Below are positions 18,662 through 29,615 of a DNA stretch of 64,000 bases, in pieces; the stretch's first letter is position 1, and each line of letters opens with the position of its first letter. A model generated the notes under the pieces. The model did not search any database. It was given only the letters and a program-made list of their open reading frames with translations, and had not been told where the DNA came from. The position numbers and the translations under genes are program-made. This DNA is from Dactylosporangium aurantiacum (lineage in GTDB: Bacteria > Actinomycetota > Actinomycetes > Mycobacteriales > Micromonosporaceae), in NCBI RefSeq assembly GCF_000716715.1, contig NZ_JNYJ01000007.1, forward strand, positions 1-64,000, in the 5' to 3' direction.

Positions 18662-19570
18662 ATGAGTCGCGCGCCCTACCGCGTCTCGCATCTGGACGCT
18701 CTCGAGGCCGAGAGCCTGTTCATCATGCGTGAGGTCGTCGCCGAGTTCGAGCGGCCCGTCCTGTTGTTCTCCGGTGGCAAGGACTCGATCGTCATGCTCC
18801 GCCTCGCGGAGAAGGCGTTCGCCCCCGGACGGATCCCGTTCCCGGTCATGCACGTCGACACGGGACACAACTTCCCCGAGGTGCTCGCCTACCGCGACCG
18901 CCGGGTGAGCGAGCTCAACGTGCAGCTCATCGTGGCCAGCGTCCAGGAGGCGATCGACAGCGGCCTGGTCCGGGAGTCCGGCGACGGCATGCGCAACCGG
19001 ATCCAGACCCCGGTGCTGCTCGACGCGGTCGAGAAGTACCGCTTCGACGCGCTGTTCGGCGGCGCCCGCCGCGACGAGGAGAAGGCCCGCGCCAAGGAGC
19101 GCGTCTTCAGCTTCCGCGACGACTTCGGCCAGTGGGACCCGCGCAACCAGCGGCCCGAGCTGTGGGCGCTGTACAACGCCCGCATCGCGCCCGGCGAGTC
19201 GATCCGGGTCTTCCCGCTGTCCAACTGGACCGAGCTGGACGTCTGGCACTACATCGCCCGCGAGGGCATCGACCTGCCCGACATCTACTTCGCGCACGAC
19301 CGTGAGGTCGTCGACCGCAACGGCATGCTCTACGCGATCAACGAGTTCCTGCCGCTGAAGGCGGGGGAGACGCCGTTCGTGGAGCGGGTGCGCTACCGCA
19401 CCGTCGGCGACGCCTCCTGCACCGCCGCCGTCCGCAGCGACGCGGACACCATCGACAAGGTCATCGACGAGGTCGCCGCCACCCGCATCACCGAGCGCGG
19501 CGCGACCCGCGGCGACGACAAGGTCAGCGAGGCGGCCATGGAAGACCGCAAGCGTGAGGGGTACTTCTAA
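18662..19570 (+). CDS. cysD: Sulfate adenylyltransferase subunit CysD
   Basis: A 302-residue subunit that forms APS from sulfate and ATP. It shows the PP-loop LLFSGGKDSIVMLRLA near residue 35, HVDTGHNFPE near 63, and a GGARRDEEKARAKER loop near 133, all typical of CysD. It has its own site GGGAAAGG upstream of the ATG at 18662. It forms an operon with cysQ (18 nt before) and cysN (1 nt after). Confidence 0.96.
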   Translation: MSRAPYRVSHLDALEAESLFIMREVVAEFERPVLLFSGGKDSIVMLRLAEKAFAPGRIPFPVMHVDTGHNFPEVLAYRDRRVSELNVQLIVASVQEAIDSGLVRESGDGMRNRIQTPVLLDAVEKYRFDALFGGARRDEEKARAKERVFSFRDDFGQWDPRNQRPELWALYNARIAPGESIRVFPLSNWTELDVWHYIAREGIDLPDIYFAHDREVVDRNGMLYAINEFLPLKAGETPFVERVRYRTVGDASCTAAVRSDADTIDKVIDEVAATRITERGATRGDDKVSEAAMEDRKREGYF

Positions 19571-19571
19571 C

Positions 19572-20861
19572 ATGACCGCGGTTGTTGAGACGCCCGCGCA
19601 GCGGCAGATGGACCTGCTGCGGTTCGCCACCGCCGGCTCCGTCGACGACGGCAAGTCGACGCTGATCGGCCGCCTGCTGTACGACTCGAAGGCGATCTTC
19701 ACCGACCAGCTGGAGGCGGTCGAGGCGACCTCGCGCTCCCGTGGTGACGAGTACACCAACCTCGCGCTGCTCACCGACGGCCTGCGCGCCGAGCGGGAGC
19801 AGGGCATCACGATCGACGTGGCGTACCGCTACTTCGCCACCCCGCGGCGCAAGTTCATCATCGCCGACACGCCGGGCCACATCCAGTACACGCGCAACAT
19901 GGTCACCGGCGCCTCCACGGCCGACCTGGCACTGATCCTGGTCGACGCCCGCAAGGGCCTGGTCGAGCAGTCCCGGCGGCACGCCTTCCTGTGCTCGTTG
20001 CTGCGCGTGCCGCACCTGGTGCTCTGCGTCAACAAGATGGACCTGGTCGACTACTCGCAGGAGGTGTTCGAGCGGATCGCCGACGAGTTCACCTCGTTCG
20101 CCGCGAAGCTCGAGGCGCCCGACCTCACCGTCATCCCGATCTCGGCGCTGCACGGCGACAACCTGGTCAGCCGGTCCGAGAACATGCCGTGGTACGAGGG
20201 CCCGTCGCTGCTGCACCACCTGGAGCACGTGCACATCGCCTCCGACCGCAACCTGGTCGACGTGCGCTTCCCGGTGCAGTACGTGATCCGCCCGCAGTCC
20301 ACCACGGTCGCCGACTACCGCGGCTACGCCGGCCAGGTCGCCTCGGGCGTGCTCAAGCCCGGCGACGAGGTCATGGTGCTGCCCTCGGGCTTCACCACGA
20401 AGATCACGCACATCGAGACGGCCGACGGGCCGCTGCGGGAGGCCTACCCGCCGATGTCGGTGACGATCCGCCTCGCCGACGAGATCGACATCGCCCGCGG
20501 CGACATGATCTGCCGGCCGAACAACGCGCCGGCCGTCGCCCAGGACATCGAGGCGATGATCTGCTGGATGGACGAGACCCGCCCGCTGACCGTCGGCGGC
20601 AAGTACTCGATCAAGCACACGACCCGCTCGGCCCGCACCGTGGTCCGCGGCCTGCAGTACCGGCTCGACGTGAACACGCTGCACCGCGACGAGTCGGCGA
20701 CGTCCCTCGCGCTCAACGAGATCGGCCGGGTCAAGCTGCGCACCACGGTGCCGCTGCTCGCCGACGAGTACCGCCGCAACCGCACCACCGGCGGCTTCAT
20801 CATCATCGACGAGGCCACCAACCGCACGGTCGGCGCCGGCATGATCATCGAGGCCGGCTGA
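19572..20861 (+). CDS. cysN: Sulfate adenylyltransferase GTPase subunit CysN
   Basis: A 429-residue GTPase of the elongation-factor class whose GTP hydrolysis drives CysD. Motifs: P-loop GSVDDGKSTLIG near residue 25, DTPGHIQY near 103, and NKMDLVDY near 159. The protein ends after the EF-Tu-like beta barrels with no CysC (APS kinase) domain, unlike the fused mycobacterial form. No separate cysC lies in the window, so PAPS formation must rely on a gene elsewhere. The ATG at 19572 follows the cysD stop by one base. Confidence 0.95.
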   Translation: MTAVVETPAQRQMDLLRFATAGSVDDGKSTLIGRLLYDSKAIFTDQLEAVEATSRSRGDEYTNLALLTDGLRAEREQGITIDVAYRYFATPRRKFIIADTPGHIQYTRNMVTGASTADLALILVDARKGLVEQSRRHAFLCSLLRVPHLVLCVNKMDLVDYSQEVFERIADEFTSFAAKLEAPDLTVIPISALHGDNLVSRSENMPWYEGPSLLHHLEHVHIASDRNLVDVRFPVQYVIRPQSTTVADYRGYAGQVASGVLKPGDEVMVLPSGFTTKITHIETADGPLREAYPPMSVTIRLADEIDIARGDMICRPNNAPAVAQDIEAMICWMDETRPLTVGGKYSIKHTTRSARTVVRGLQYRLDVNTLHRDESATSLALNEIGRVKLRTTVPLLADEYRRNRTTGGFIIIDEATNRTVGAGMIIEAG

Positions 20862-20867
20862 CCCGCC

Positions 20868-21665
20868 TCACGGCTGGCGCGGGCGGATCACGCTGACCCG
20901 CGCCACCCGGCGGCCCTCGACGGTGCTGACGTGCAGGTGCCAGCCGTCGTGGCGCACCTCGTCGCCGGTGCGCGGCAGCCGGCCCAGGCGGGCCATGACG
21001 AAGCCGGCGACCGTCTCGTAGGGGCCGCTCGGCAGCGCCAGCCCGGTCCGCTCGGCCAGGTCGGCGAGGTTGAGCCGGCCGTCGACCTCGGCGGACTCGT
21101 CCGGCAGCGCCGGCTCCGGCGCCGGCGGCGCGTCGTACTCGTCGTGGATCTCCCCGACGAGCTCCTCGATGAGGTCCTCCAGGGTGACGATCCCGGCCGT
21201 GCCGCCGTACTCGTCCATCACGACCGCCAGGTGATGACCCTCCCGGCGCATCTCCGACAGCGCCGCCAGCACGCGCTTGCTCGCCGGGAGGCGCTTCACC
21301 TCGCGGGTCAGCTCCCGCAGGCGCAGGCACGGGTCGACCGCGGGCAGCAGCGTCAGGTCGCGCACGTGGACGAAGCCGAGCACGTCGTCCTGGTCGCCGT
21401 CGATCACGGGAAAGCGGGAGTGCCGGGTCGTGCGCACCTGCGTCACCGCCTCCGCGACCGTCAGCCCCGCGTCGAGGAACAGCACCTCGGTGCGCGGCAC
21501 CATCACCTCACGGACGTGGCCGGTGCCGGTGCCACCGGCGATGAGCGTGCGGAGCTCGGCCTCGCTGACGTCCACGGACCCGTTGGTAGCGTGAAGGCGG
21601 TGGGCCCAGCGGCTCAGCAAACCCGCGACGGTTTGCCTGATGGTTCCGGGGCCACGCTCCGGCAT
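20868..21665 (-). CDS. CBS-pair/CorC_HlyC domain protein without membrane anchor
   Basis: A 265-residue protein with two CBS domains (residues ~50-170; MVPRTEVLFLDAG and the second-CBS motif MDEYGGTAGIVTLEDLIEELVG) and a C-terminal CorC_HlyC domain (residues ~185-262, GRLNLADLAERTGL). It lacks the N-terminal DUF21/CNNM membrane domain of larger HlyC/CorC exporters and resembles cytosolic CorC, implicated in Mg/Co homeostasis. CBS domains bind adenine nucleotides. The ATG at 21665 has no ribosome binding site; a -10 box 7 nt upstream suggests a leaderless transcript. Its stop lies only 6 nt from that of cysN, with no terminator between. Confidence 0.85.
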   Translation of the reverse strand: MPERGPGTIRQTVAGLLSRWAHRLHATNGSVDVSEAELRTLIAGGTGTGHVREVMVPRTEVLFLDAGLTVAEAVTQVRTTRHSRFPVIDGDQDDVLGFVHVRDLTLLPAVDPCLRLRELTREVKRLPASKRVLAALSEMRREGHHLAVVMDEYGGTAGIVTLEDLIEELVGEIHDEYDAPPAPEPALPDESAEVDGRLNLADLAERTGLALPSGPYETVAGFVMARLGRLPRTGDEVRHDGWHLHVSTVEGRRVARVSVIRPRQP

Positions 21666-21672
21666 GCCGGAA

Positions 21673-21702
21673 ATTGTAGGCGGCGGGGACCGCGTCGTTC
21701 AC
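21673..21702 (-). promoter_or_regulatory. Leaderless promoter of the CBS-domain gene
   Basis: Read on the minus strand, TACAAT (complement of 21673-21678) stands 7 nt before the ATG at 21665. A -35-like GTGAAC (complement of 21697-21702) lies 18 nt further upstream. No ribosome binding site is present, so the mRNA probably starts at the ATG. Confidence 0.6.
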
Positions 21703-21750
21703 CTCGGACGTGTAAATTTGTTGGTTCATGATGACTTTTGGAGGAACGCC

Positions 21751-22722
<972 letters not shown>

Positions 22723-22726
22723 GGCG

Positions 22727-23905
22727 CTACTGGGCGTCGAGCTTCTGCCAGGTGGTGCCGTCGACGGAGTACGCGGTGTAGATCGTCGACATGCCGTAAG
22801 CGACCCAGCCGGTCTGGGTCCGGGCGAGGCGCCCGGTCGGGTGCAGGCCCTGGATCCGCTGCCAGGTGGCGCCGCGGTCGGTCGAGACGAGCCAGTGGCT
22901 GTCGCCGTCGACCATGAGCAGGCGACCGTCCAGCAGCGGGACCAGGTCGCCGCCCACGGTGCTGCCCGGGCGCGGGCCCGGGTCGCCGAAGTGGGCGCCG
23001 CCGTCCGCGGAGGCGGCGACCCCCAGCAGGGTGGGCGGGCTGGTGGTGGGGTCCGCCAGCGCGGCGTAGACGTCCCGGCCCAGGAACGACACCCGCGCCG
23101 TGCCGGTGCCGGGGAACGTCGTGGGCTGCCACGTGGCGCCGCCGTCCCGGGACACCGCCACGGCCGGATGCCCGCCGGACGTGCCGCCGACCCACCACGA
23201 GCCGTCGCCGGCGCGGACCGGAGCGACCCACGCCGGCGTGATCGGCGGCTGGGCCGGCGGCAGGACCAGCGTGGTGCCGTCGTGCAGGAGCGCCGTGACC
23301 TGCGAGCCGCGCAGGAGCAGGCGGGCGTCGCCGGGCAGCGCCGCGGTCGCGGGCCGGTCGTCGGCGGTGTCCCAGTGCACGCCGTCCTCGCTGCTGGCCC
23401 GGCCCGGCTCACCGATCAGCGCGACCCGTGCGCCGGCGACGACCAGTGCCAGCGCGTCGGCGCGGCCGGGCGCGGCGAAGGCGCCGGGCGCGCGGTCCGT
23501 CGTCCAGGTCCGGCCGCCGTCCGCCGACGCGCTGACCCAGGCGGTGCAGGAGCCGGCGCACTCCACGGTCAGCAGGAAACCCCGGTCGGCGTCGATGAAC
23601 TGCGCGTCCACGATCTTCCCCGGCAGGTCCCTGGGCAGGCCGGGCAGGCCGTTGATGGTGATGCCGCCGCCCGTGTACACCGCGCCGGTCGGCACCGCCG
23701 GCGTGGACGTCACCTGGGGCGGCGGGGCGTCGCCGGGCCACAGCCACGGCACCGCGAACGCGGCCGCGGCCACGGCGGCCACGGCGGCCCGCACGGCGCG
23801 CCGGCGGCGGCGCAGGACGCGGGCCCGGGCGGTGATCGCGGCCAGGGGCGGCTGGGCGATGTCGAGCCGCTGGGCGCGCAGCAGGGTCTCCAGCTCGTCA
23901 GGCAT
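22727..23905 (-). CDS. Membrane-anchored Asp-box (BNR) beta-propeller protein, copy 2
   Basis: A 392-residue protein. The N-terminal ~35 cytosolic residues are followed by an Arg-rich stretch and one membrane helix (residues ~38-55). The rest looks like an extracytoplasmic beta propeller with repeated Asp-box motifs: SADGGRTW, SRDGGATW, STDRGATW and related SVDGTTW and SEDGVHW. Such repeats occur in sialidases and photosystem assembly factors, but no catalytic Arg-triad enzyme is evident. It overlaps the ECF sigma gene upstream by 8 nt, so it may act as the sensor or anti-sigma partner. No recognised anti-sigma or zinc motif is seen, hence inference only. Confidence 0.75.
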   Translation of the reverse strand: MPDELETLLRAQRLDIAQPPLAAITARARVLRRRRRAVRAAVAAVAAAAFAVPWLWPGDAPPPQVTSTPAVPTGAVYTGGGITINGLPGLPRDLPGKIVDAQFIDADRGFLLTVECAGSCTAWVSASADGGRTWTTDRAPGAFAAPGRADALALVVAGARVALIGEPGRASSEDGVHWDTADDRPATAALPGDARLLLRGSQVTALLHDGTTLVLPPAQPPITPAWVAPVRAGDGSWWVGGTSGGHPAVAVSRDGGATWQPTTFPGTGTARVSFLGRDVYAALADPTTSPPTLLGVAASADGGAHFGDPGPRPGSTVGGDLVPLLDGRLLMVDGDSHWLVSTDRGATWQRIQGLHPTGRLARTQTGWVAYGMSTIYTAYSVDGTTWQKLDAQ

Positions 23906-24419
23906 GGCGCACCTGCGTCGACGGCGACGCCGCGGGCGAGTACCCGGGCAGCCGCTGGGCGAGCGCCGCCCGCCCCCGCGACAGCCTCGACTTGACGGTG
24001 CCGCCGGGCACGCCGAGCGCGGCGGCGATCTCCTCGACGCTGAGATCGGCGTAGTAGTGCAGCACGATGACCTCCCGATAGGTGCGGGGGATGGCGTCGA
24101 GGGCCTCGGTCAGGTCGGTGCGCTCCGGCGACGGCCCGGCCTCGACGTGCCGCTGGCCGGCGCGCTCACGCAGCAGGATCAGGTCGAGCAGCTTCCGCCG
24201 GCGCCAGCGGCGGCGGACCACGTTGACCGCCACGGTGCGCAGCCAGGCCTCGGGGTTGTCGATGCCGGCGAAGCCGCCGGGGCGGGCGGCGGCCCGGGCG
24301 AACGCCTCCTGCACGACGTCCTGGGCCTCGGTGAGGTCGGTCGTGAACGCGTAGAGCTGCGTCACCAGCCTGCGGTAGCAGGCGTGGTACACCCCCTCGA
24401 GCTCGCTCACACCGCTCAC
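23898..24419 (-). CDS. ECF-type (SigE-like) RNA polymerase sigma factor, copy 2
   Basis: A ~173-residue sigma-70 family factor with region 2 (YRRLVTQLYAFTTDLTEAQD then VVQEAFARA) and region 4 (LDAIPRTYREVIVLHYYADL then SVEEIAAALGVPGGTVKSRL). The frame is open further upstream, but the GTG at 24419 is the first plausible start, preceded closely by GGGG; the GTG at 24410 is equally possible. It sits in a four-gene minus-strand operon and overlaps the downstream propeller gene. The sequence resembles copy 1 at 25736, indicating duplication of the pair. Confidence 0.88.
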   Translation of the reverse strand: MSGVSELEGVYHACYRRLVTQLYAFTTDLTEAQDVVQEAFARAAARPGGFAGIDNPEAWLRTVAVNVVRRRWRRRKLLDLILLRERAGQRHVEAGPSPERTDLTEALDAIPRTYREVIVLHYYADLSVEEIAAALGVPGGTVKSRLSRGRAALAQRLPGYSPAASPSTQVRHA

Positions 24420-24465
24420 GATCCCCGACCGGGCGCGCCGGTTCCAACCTTCTACGAAACGGTGC

Positions 24466-25735
24466 TCACTCGGGCAGCAGGGTGGCCGGCATGGTCCCGG
24501 TGTCCCAGGCACGACCGTCGGTGGACAGCCGGGGCGGGTCGCTGAGCGTGGCGAAGCCGTTGTCGACCGCGTGCAGCGAGCCGCCCGGCCCGGCCACGAC
24601 GCCGAAGTGCTCGCCGTCGAGGCTCTCCAGGTAGACGGTCTCGGAGTCGCCCCTGACCCACAGCTGCACGGAGCGGTCCGGGCGCATCAGCGCGCCGAAG
24701 GCGCGGCCGTTGAGGGCGCCGTCGTTGTTCAGCGGCGCCGGCAGCTCGATCTTCGTGCCCACCTCCTGCCAGCTCTCCCCGCCGTCGCGCGAGCGGAAGT
24801 GCCGGATGCCCTTGGCGTACCGGATGAAGGCGTGCGCCGTCGTGCCGTCCCGGCTGACCACGGTGGGCGCGTCGATGCCCGGCGGTGCGTCCAGCGTGCG
24901 GGCCAGCCAGGTCCGGCCCTGGTCCTTGCTGACCGCGACGGCCGGCGCGCCGGAGCGCAGGTCCGAGCCGGTGACCCACCAGCCGGCCGCGACCGGCAGC
25001 CCGCCCACGATCGCCCGCCGGGCCATCGGCGGCTGGTCGACGAGCAGGCTCAGCGTGCCGTCGCTCTGCCGGACGCCGAAGAGGTCGCCGTACTCCACCA
25101 GCTGCACCACCCGGTCGGCGGCGCCGAGCGCCTCACGGGTCTCCGGGCCGATGACCGGCGTGACGTCCGGGGTGGCCGACGGGTCGTCGAGGCGGAACTT
25201 GACGCTGGTGCGGGAGCCGCCGCTGACCTCCCCGCTGAGCATGAACGTCTGCGGGGCGAGCCGGACCAGGTCCACGTGGTCGACCTTGTCCAGCGCGCTC
25301 TGCCGCAGCGCGTCGGCCAGCAGCGGCCCGCCGCGCGGCGCGCCCCGCAGCACGACGACCTGCAGGTTGCACCGGCGGGCCTGCGGCACCTCGACGCAGA
25401 CGTCGACCGCGGCGACCACGCCGTCGGGCAGGTCGCCGGCGGCGGCCCGGACCGTGCGGGTCGTCTCGAAGCTGCCACCGGCCGGCGGCGACACCGACGG
25501 CAGCGGCGTCCACGGCTCGCCGAGGTCGGGGTTGGGCCCGAGGGCGGCGGGCGACGGCCGGCCGAACACCCCGGCGAGCGCGACGGGCGCGAAGACGGCG
25601 AGCGTGCCGACGAGGGCGCCGACGACGGCCATCCGGTCGCGCATGCGCACCCGGCCGGCCCGGCGGTACAGCAGGCTGAAGTCCGGCATCCAGGTGGCCG
25701 CCTCGACCTGCGCCCGGAGCGAGCGGAAGTCCAGG

Positions 25736-25746
<11 letters not shown>
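24466..25746 (-). CDS. Membrane-anchored Asp-box (BNR) beta-propeller protein, copy 1
   Basis: A 426-residue protein built like its neighbour. A ~35-residue cytosolic N-terminus is followed by a membrane segment (residues ~38-60) and a large outside domain containing Asp boxes SKDQGRTW and SRDGGESW. Two cysteines near residues 116 and 125 could form a disulfide. It overlaps the upstream sigma gene by 11 nt. The two propeller proteins are diverged, with different loop content, so they probably sense different signals if they are sensors at all. A role in controlling the cognate sigma factor is inferred from gene pairing. Confidence 0.75.
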
Positions 25747-27433
<1,687 letters not shown>

Positions 27434-27434
27434 C

Positions 27435-27992
27435 GTGGCCGGGGCGTTGCGGACCACCATCGGCGTCGCGATCGACCTCCCCGACCCCTGGGGCAGCGAG
27501 CTCACCGCCGCCCGCCTCGCCGCGGGCGACCCGGCCGCCGCGCACGTGCCCGCGCACGTGACCCTGCTCGGCCCGACCGAGGTCGCCGCGGCCGACCTGC
27601 CCGCGATCGACCGGCACCTGGCCGAGGTCGCGCGCCGGCACGCGCCGTTCACCGTGCGGCTGCGCGGGACCGGCACCTTCCGCCCGCTGACCCAGGTGGT
27701 CTTCGTGGCGGTCGCGGCCGGCATCGGCGAGTGTGAGCGGCTGCACCGGGCCGTGCTCGACGCCGCCGAGATCCAGGCGACGGTGCCGTACCCGTACCAC
27801 CCGCACGTCACCGTCGCGCACAACGTCGCCCCGGAGCGGCTCGACGCCGCGTTCGCCGACCTCGCCGGGTACGAGGCCGCGTTCCCCGTCGACGGGTTCG
27901 CGCTCTTCGAGCACGACGAGAGCGGTCGATGGCGGCCGTGCGCGCAGTACCGCCTGTCGCCGCGCCGGTCCGCCGCGGATCAGCGACGATAG
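27435..27992 (+). CDS. 2H phosphoesterase (2'-5' RNA ligase/LigT-like)
   Basis: A 185-residue protein with the two HxT motifs of the 2H superfamily: HVTLLGPTE near residue 40 and HVTVAHN near residue 124, on duplicated halves. Members cleave cyclic phosphodiesters or ligate RNA 2'-5' ends; the substrate here is unknown. The GTG at 27435 lies one base after the trpS stop. A GTG at 27420 inside trpS would add five residues. Neither has a clear ribosome binding site, so coupling to trpS is likely. Confidence 0.85.
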   Translation: MAGALRTTIGVAIDLPDPWGSELTAARLAAGDPAAAHVPAHVTLLGPTEVAAADLPAIDRHLAEVARRHAPFTVRLRGTGTFRPLTQVVFVAVAAGIGECERLHRAVLDAAEIQATVPYPYHPHVTVAHNVAPERLDAAFADLAGYEAAFPVDGFALFEHDESGRWRPCAQYRLSPRRSAADQRR

Positions 27993-27996
27993 AGAG

Positions 27997-29166
27997 GTGG
28001 GCCTGCTGGACCGGCTGGAAGCCGGTTTCGACCGGGTGGTGGCCGCCGGCCGCCGCCGCTCCCGCGCGTTCGACCACTTCTGGCGGGCGCAGGAGCGCTA
28101 CTTCGACGTCGACGCCGCCCGGCTCGCCGCCGCGACCGCCTACTACGGGTTCTTCGCCGTGTTCGCGATGGTCGTCGTGGCGTTCTTCATCCTCGGCCGG
28201 GTGCTCGGCGGCAACGAGGCCGTCGTCGAGCGGGTCCAGGGCTACCTGGAGGTCAACCTGCCGCAGCTGCACTCCGACCAGATCTTCGCCGGCAGCCAGC
28301 AGATCGGGCTCATCGCGCTGGTCGGCCTGATCATCGCCGGGGTCGGCTGGGTGGAGAACCTGCGCTCGTCGCAGCGCGCGCTGTGGCACCTGCAGGAGCA
28401 CCCGGGCAACGCGGTGGTGCGCTGGCTGGTGGACCTCGCCGTGCTGGTGGCGCTGGGCATGCTGCTGATCGTCTCGACCGGCATCTTCGCCGGGGTGCAG
28501 GAGCTGCTGTACTGGCTGGCCGGCGACTTCGAGCAGGACCCGGTCCGGGTGGCGCTGCGCGGCACCTCGACGCTGCTGTCCGGCATCGTGGACGTGATCC
28601 TGGGCATGGCGCTGCTGGCCGGCGTGCCGCGGCTGCGCATGTCGCTGCGCCGGCTGCTGCCCTCCGCGCTGCTGTTCGCGGTCGGGCTCGGGCTGCTCAA
28701 GACGCTCGGCAAGCTCTACATCACGCGCATCGAGACCAACCCGGCCTACCAGCTGGTCGCCGGCACGATCGGGCTGCTGCTGTACATGTACCTGCTGCAC
28801 CAGCTGCTGCTGTTCGCCGCGGCGCTGGCGGCCACCGACACCCACGGGCGGGCCAAGGACCTCGCCGGGGGCGAGCCGCGCAGCGACGTGAAGGCGGCCA
28901 TGCGGGCGGCCCAGCTGGTCGAGGAGGCGGCGGAGACCACCGAACGGGCGGCGGCCGCGGTACGCGCCGAGCACCCGGACGCCACCGGCGGGGACACGGC
29001 CGGAAGTGCTGCCGGGGATACGGCCGGCCCGGGGCGGGAGCCGCCCGCCAGGGGTGTGCGGCCGCGGCCGGCGGACCCGGACGCGGTGGCGGTGGCCGCC
29101 GACATGGCGCGGCGGATCGTCCCGTCCGGCGGTTCGGCGCCTGCGGAGCCGCGCGACCCGTCATGA
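27997..29166 (+). CDS. YihY/BrkB family membrane protein
   Basis: A 389-residue inner-membrane protein with about six membrane helices between residues 40 and 285, matching the YihY/virulence-factor BrkB family (RQAERYFDxxxARLAAATAYYGFFAVF-type start; FWRAQERYFDVDAARLAAAT is seen). The C-terminal ~100 residues are Ala/Pro/Arg-rich and probably disordered in the cytoplasm. The function of the family is unsettled; it was once called RNase BN. The GTG at 27997 starts 4 nt after the previous stop. The stop overlaps the next ATG. Confidence 0.88.
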   Translation: MGLLDRLEAGFDRVVAAGRRRSRAFDHFWRAQERYFDVDAARLAAATAYYGFFAVFAMVVVAFFILGRVLGGNEAVVERVQGYLEVNLPQLHSDQIFAGSQQIGLIALVGLIIAGVGWVENLRSSQRALWHLQEHPGNAVVRWLVDLAVLVALGMLLIVSTGIFAGVQELLYWLAGDFEQDPVRVALRGTSTLLSGIVDVILGMALLAGVPRLRMSLRRLLPSALLFAVGLGLLKTLGKLYITRIETNPAYQLVAGTIGLLLYMYLLHQLLLFAAALAATDTHGRAKDLAGGEPRSDVKAAMRAAQLVEEAAETTERAAAAVRAEHPDATGGDTAGSAAGDTAGPGREPPARGVRPRPADPDAVAVAADMARRIVPSGGSAPAEPRDPS

Positions 29167-29615
29167 TGGGCGCCGTGGGTGCACTTGTGACTTTGGACCT
29201 GCCGGCCGACGCGCCGGCGCTGACCCTGCCGTGGATCATCACCTTCGGCCCGTTGAACGAGGACGAGGAGTGGGAGCCCGTCGTGTGCGGGCCCTACGAG
29301 CGGGCGCACGCGCTCGCCCTCGCCGAGGCCGTGGTCGCCGACGAGGAGCTGATGGCGGTGGTCGAGCCGCTGCAGCCGCACGTCACCGCCGAGCAGATCC
29401 TGGGCGACATCGCCGCCTCCCGCCTGGCGGCCGAGAACGAGGACCTGGAGACGGCGGCGCTCGACGAGGAGCTCGCCGGCTACGACGACGACCACCACGG
29501 TCATGGCCACGACCACGACCACGACCACGACGACCCCGACCACACGCACGAGGCACCGTCGATCGAGGAGATCCGCGCCGGTTTCGCCCGGATCGCGGCG
29601 AAGCTGACGGCCTAG
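29163..29615 (+). CDS. Small acidic His-rich protein of unknown function
   Basis: A 150-residue soluble protein that I do not recognise as a named family. The N-terminal ~100 residues look folded (LPWIITFGPLNEDEEWEPVVCG then PYERAHALALAEAVVA), followed by a His/Asp block HHGHGHDHDHDHDD (residues ~116-130) that could bind metals, then a short helix. The block is encoded by near-perfect GACCAC hexamer repeats (29511-29532). The start ATG (29163) overlaps the YihY stop; a second ATG follows directly. Its TAG shares the four bases CTAG with the stop of the converging GH13 gene. Confidence 0.7.
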   Translation: MMGAVGALVTLDLPADAPALTLPWIITFGPLNEDEEWEPVVCGPYERAHALALAEAVVADEELMAVVEPLQPHVTAEQILGDIAASRLAAENEDLETAALDEELAGYDDDHHGHGHDHDHDHDDPDHTHEAPSIEEIRAGFARIAAKLTA

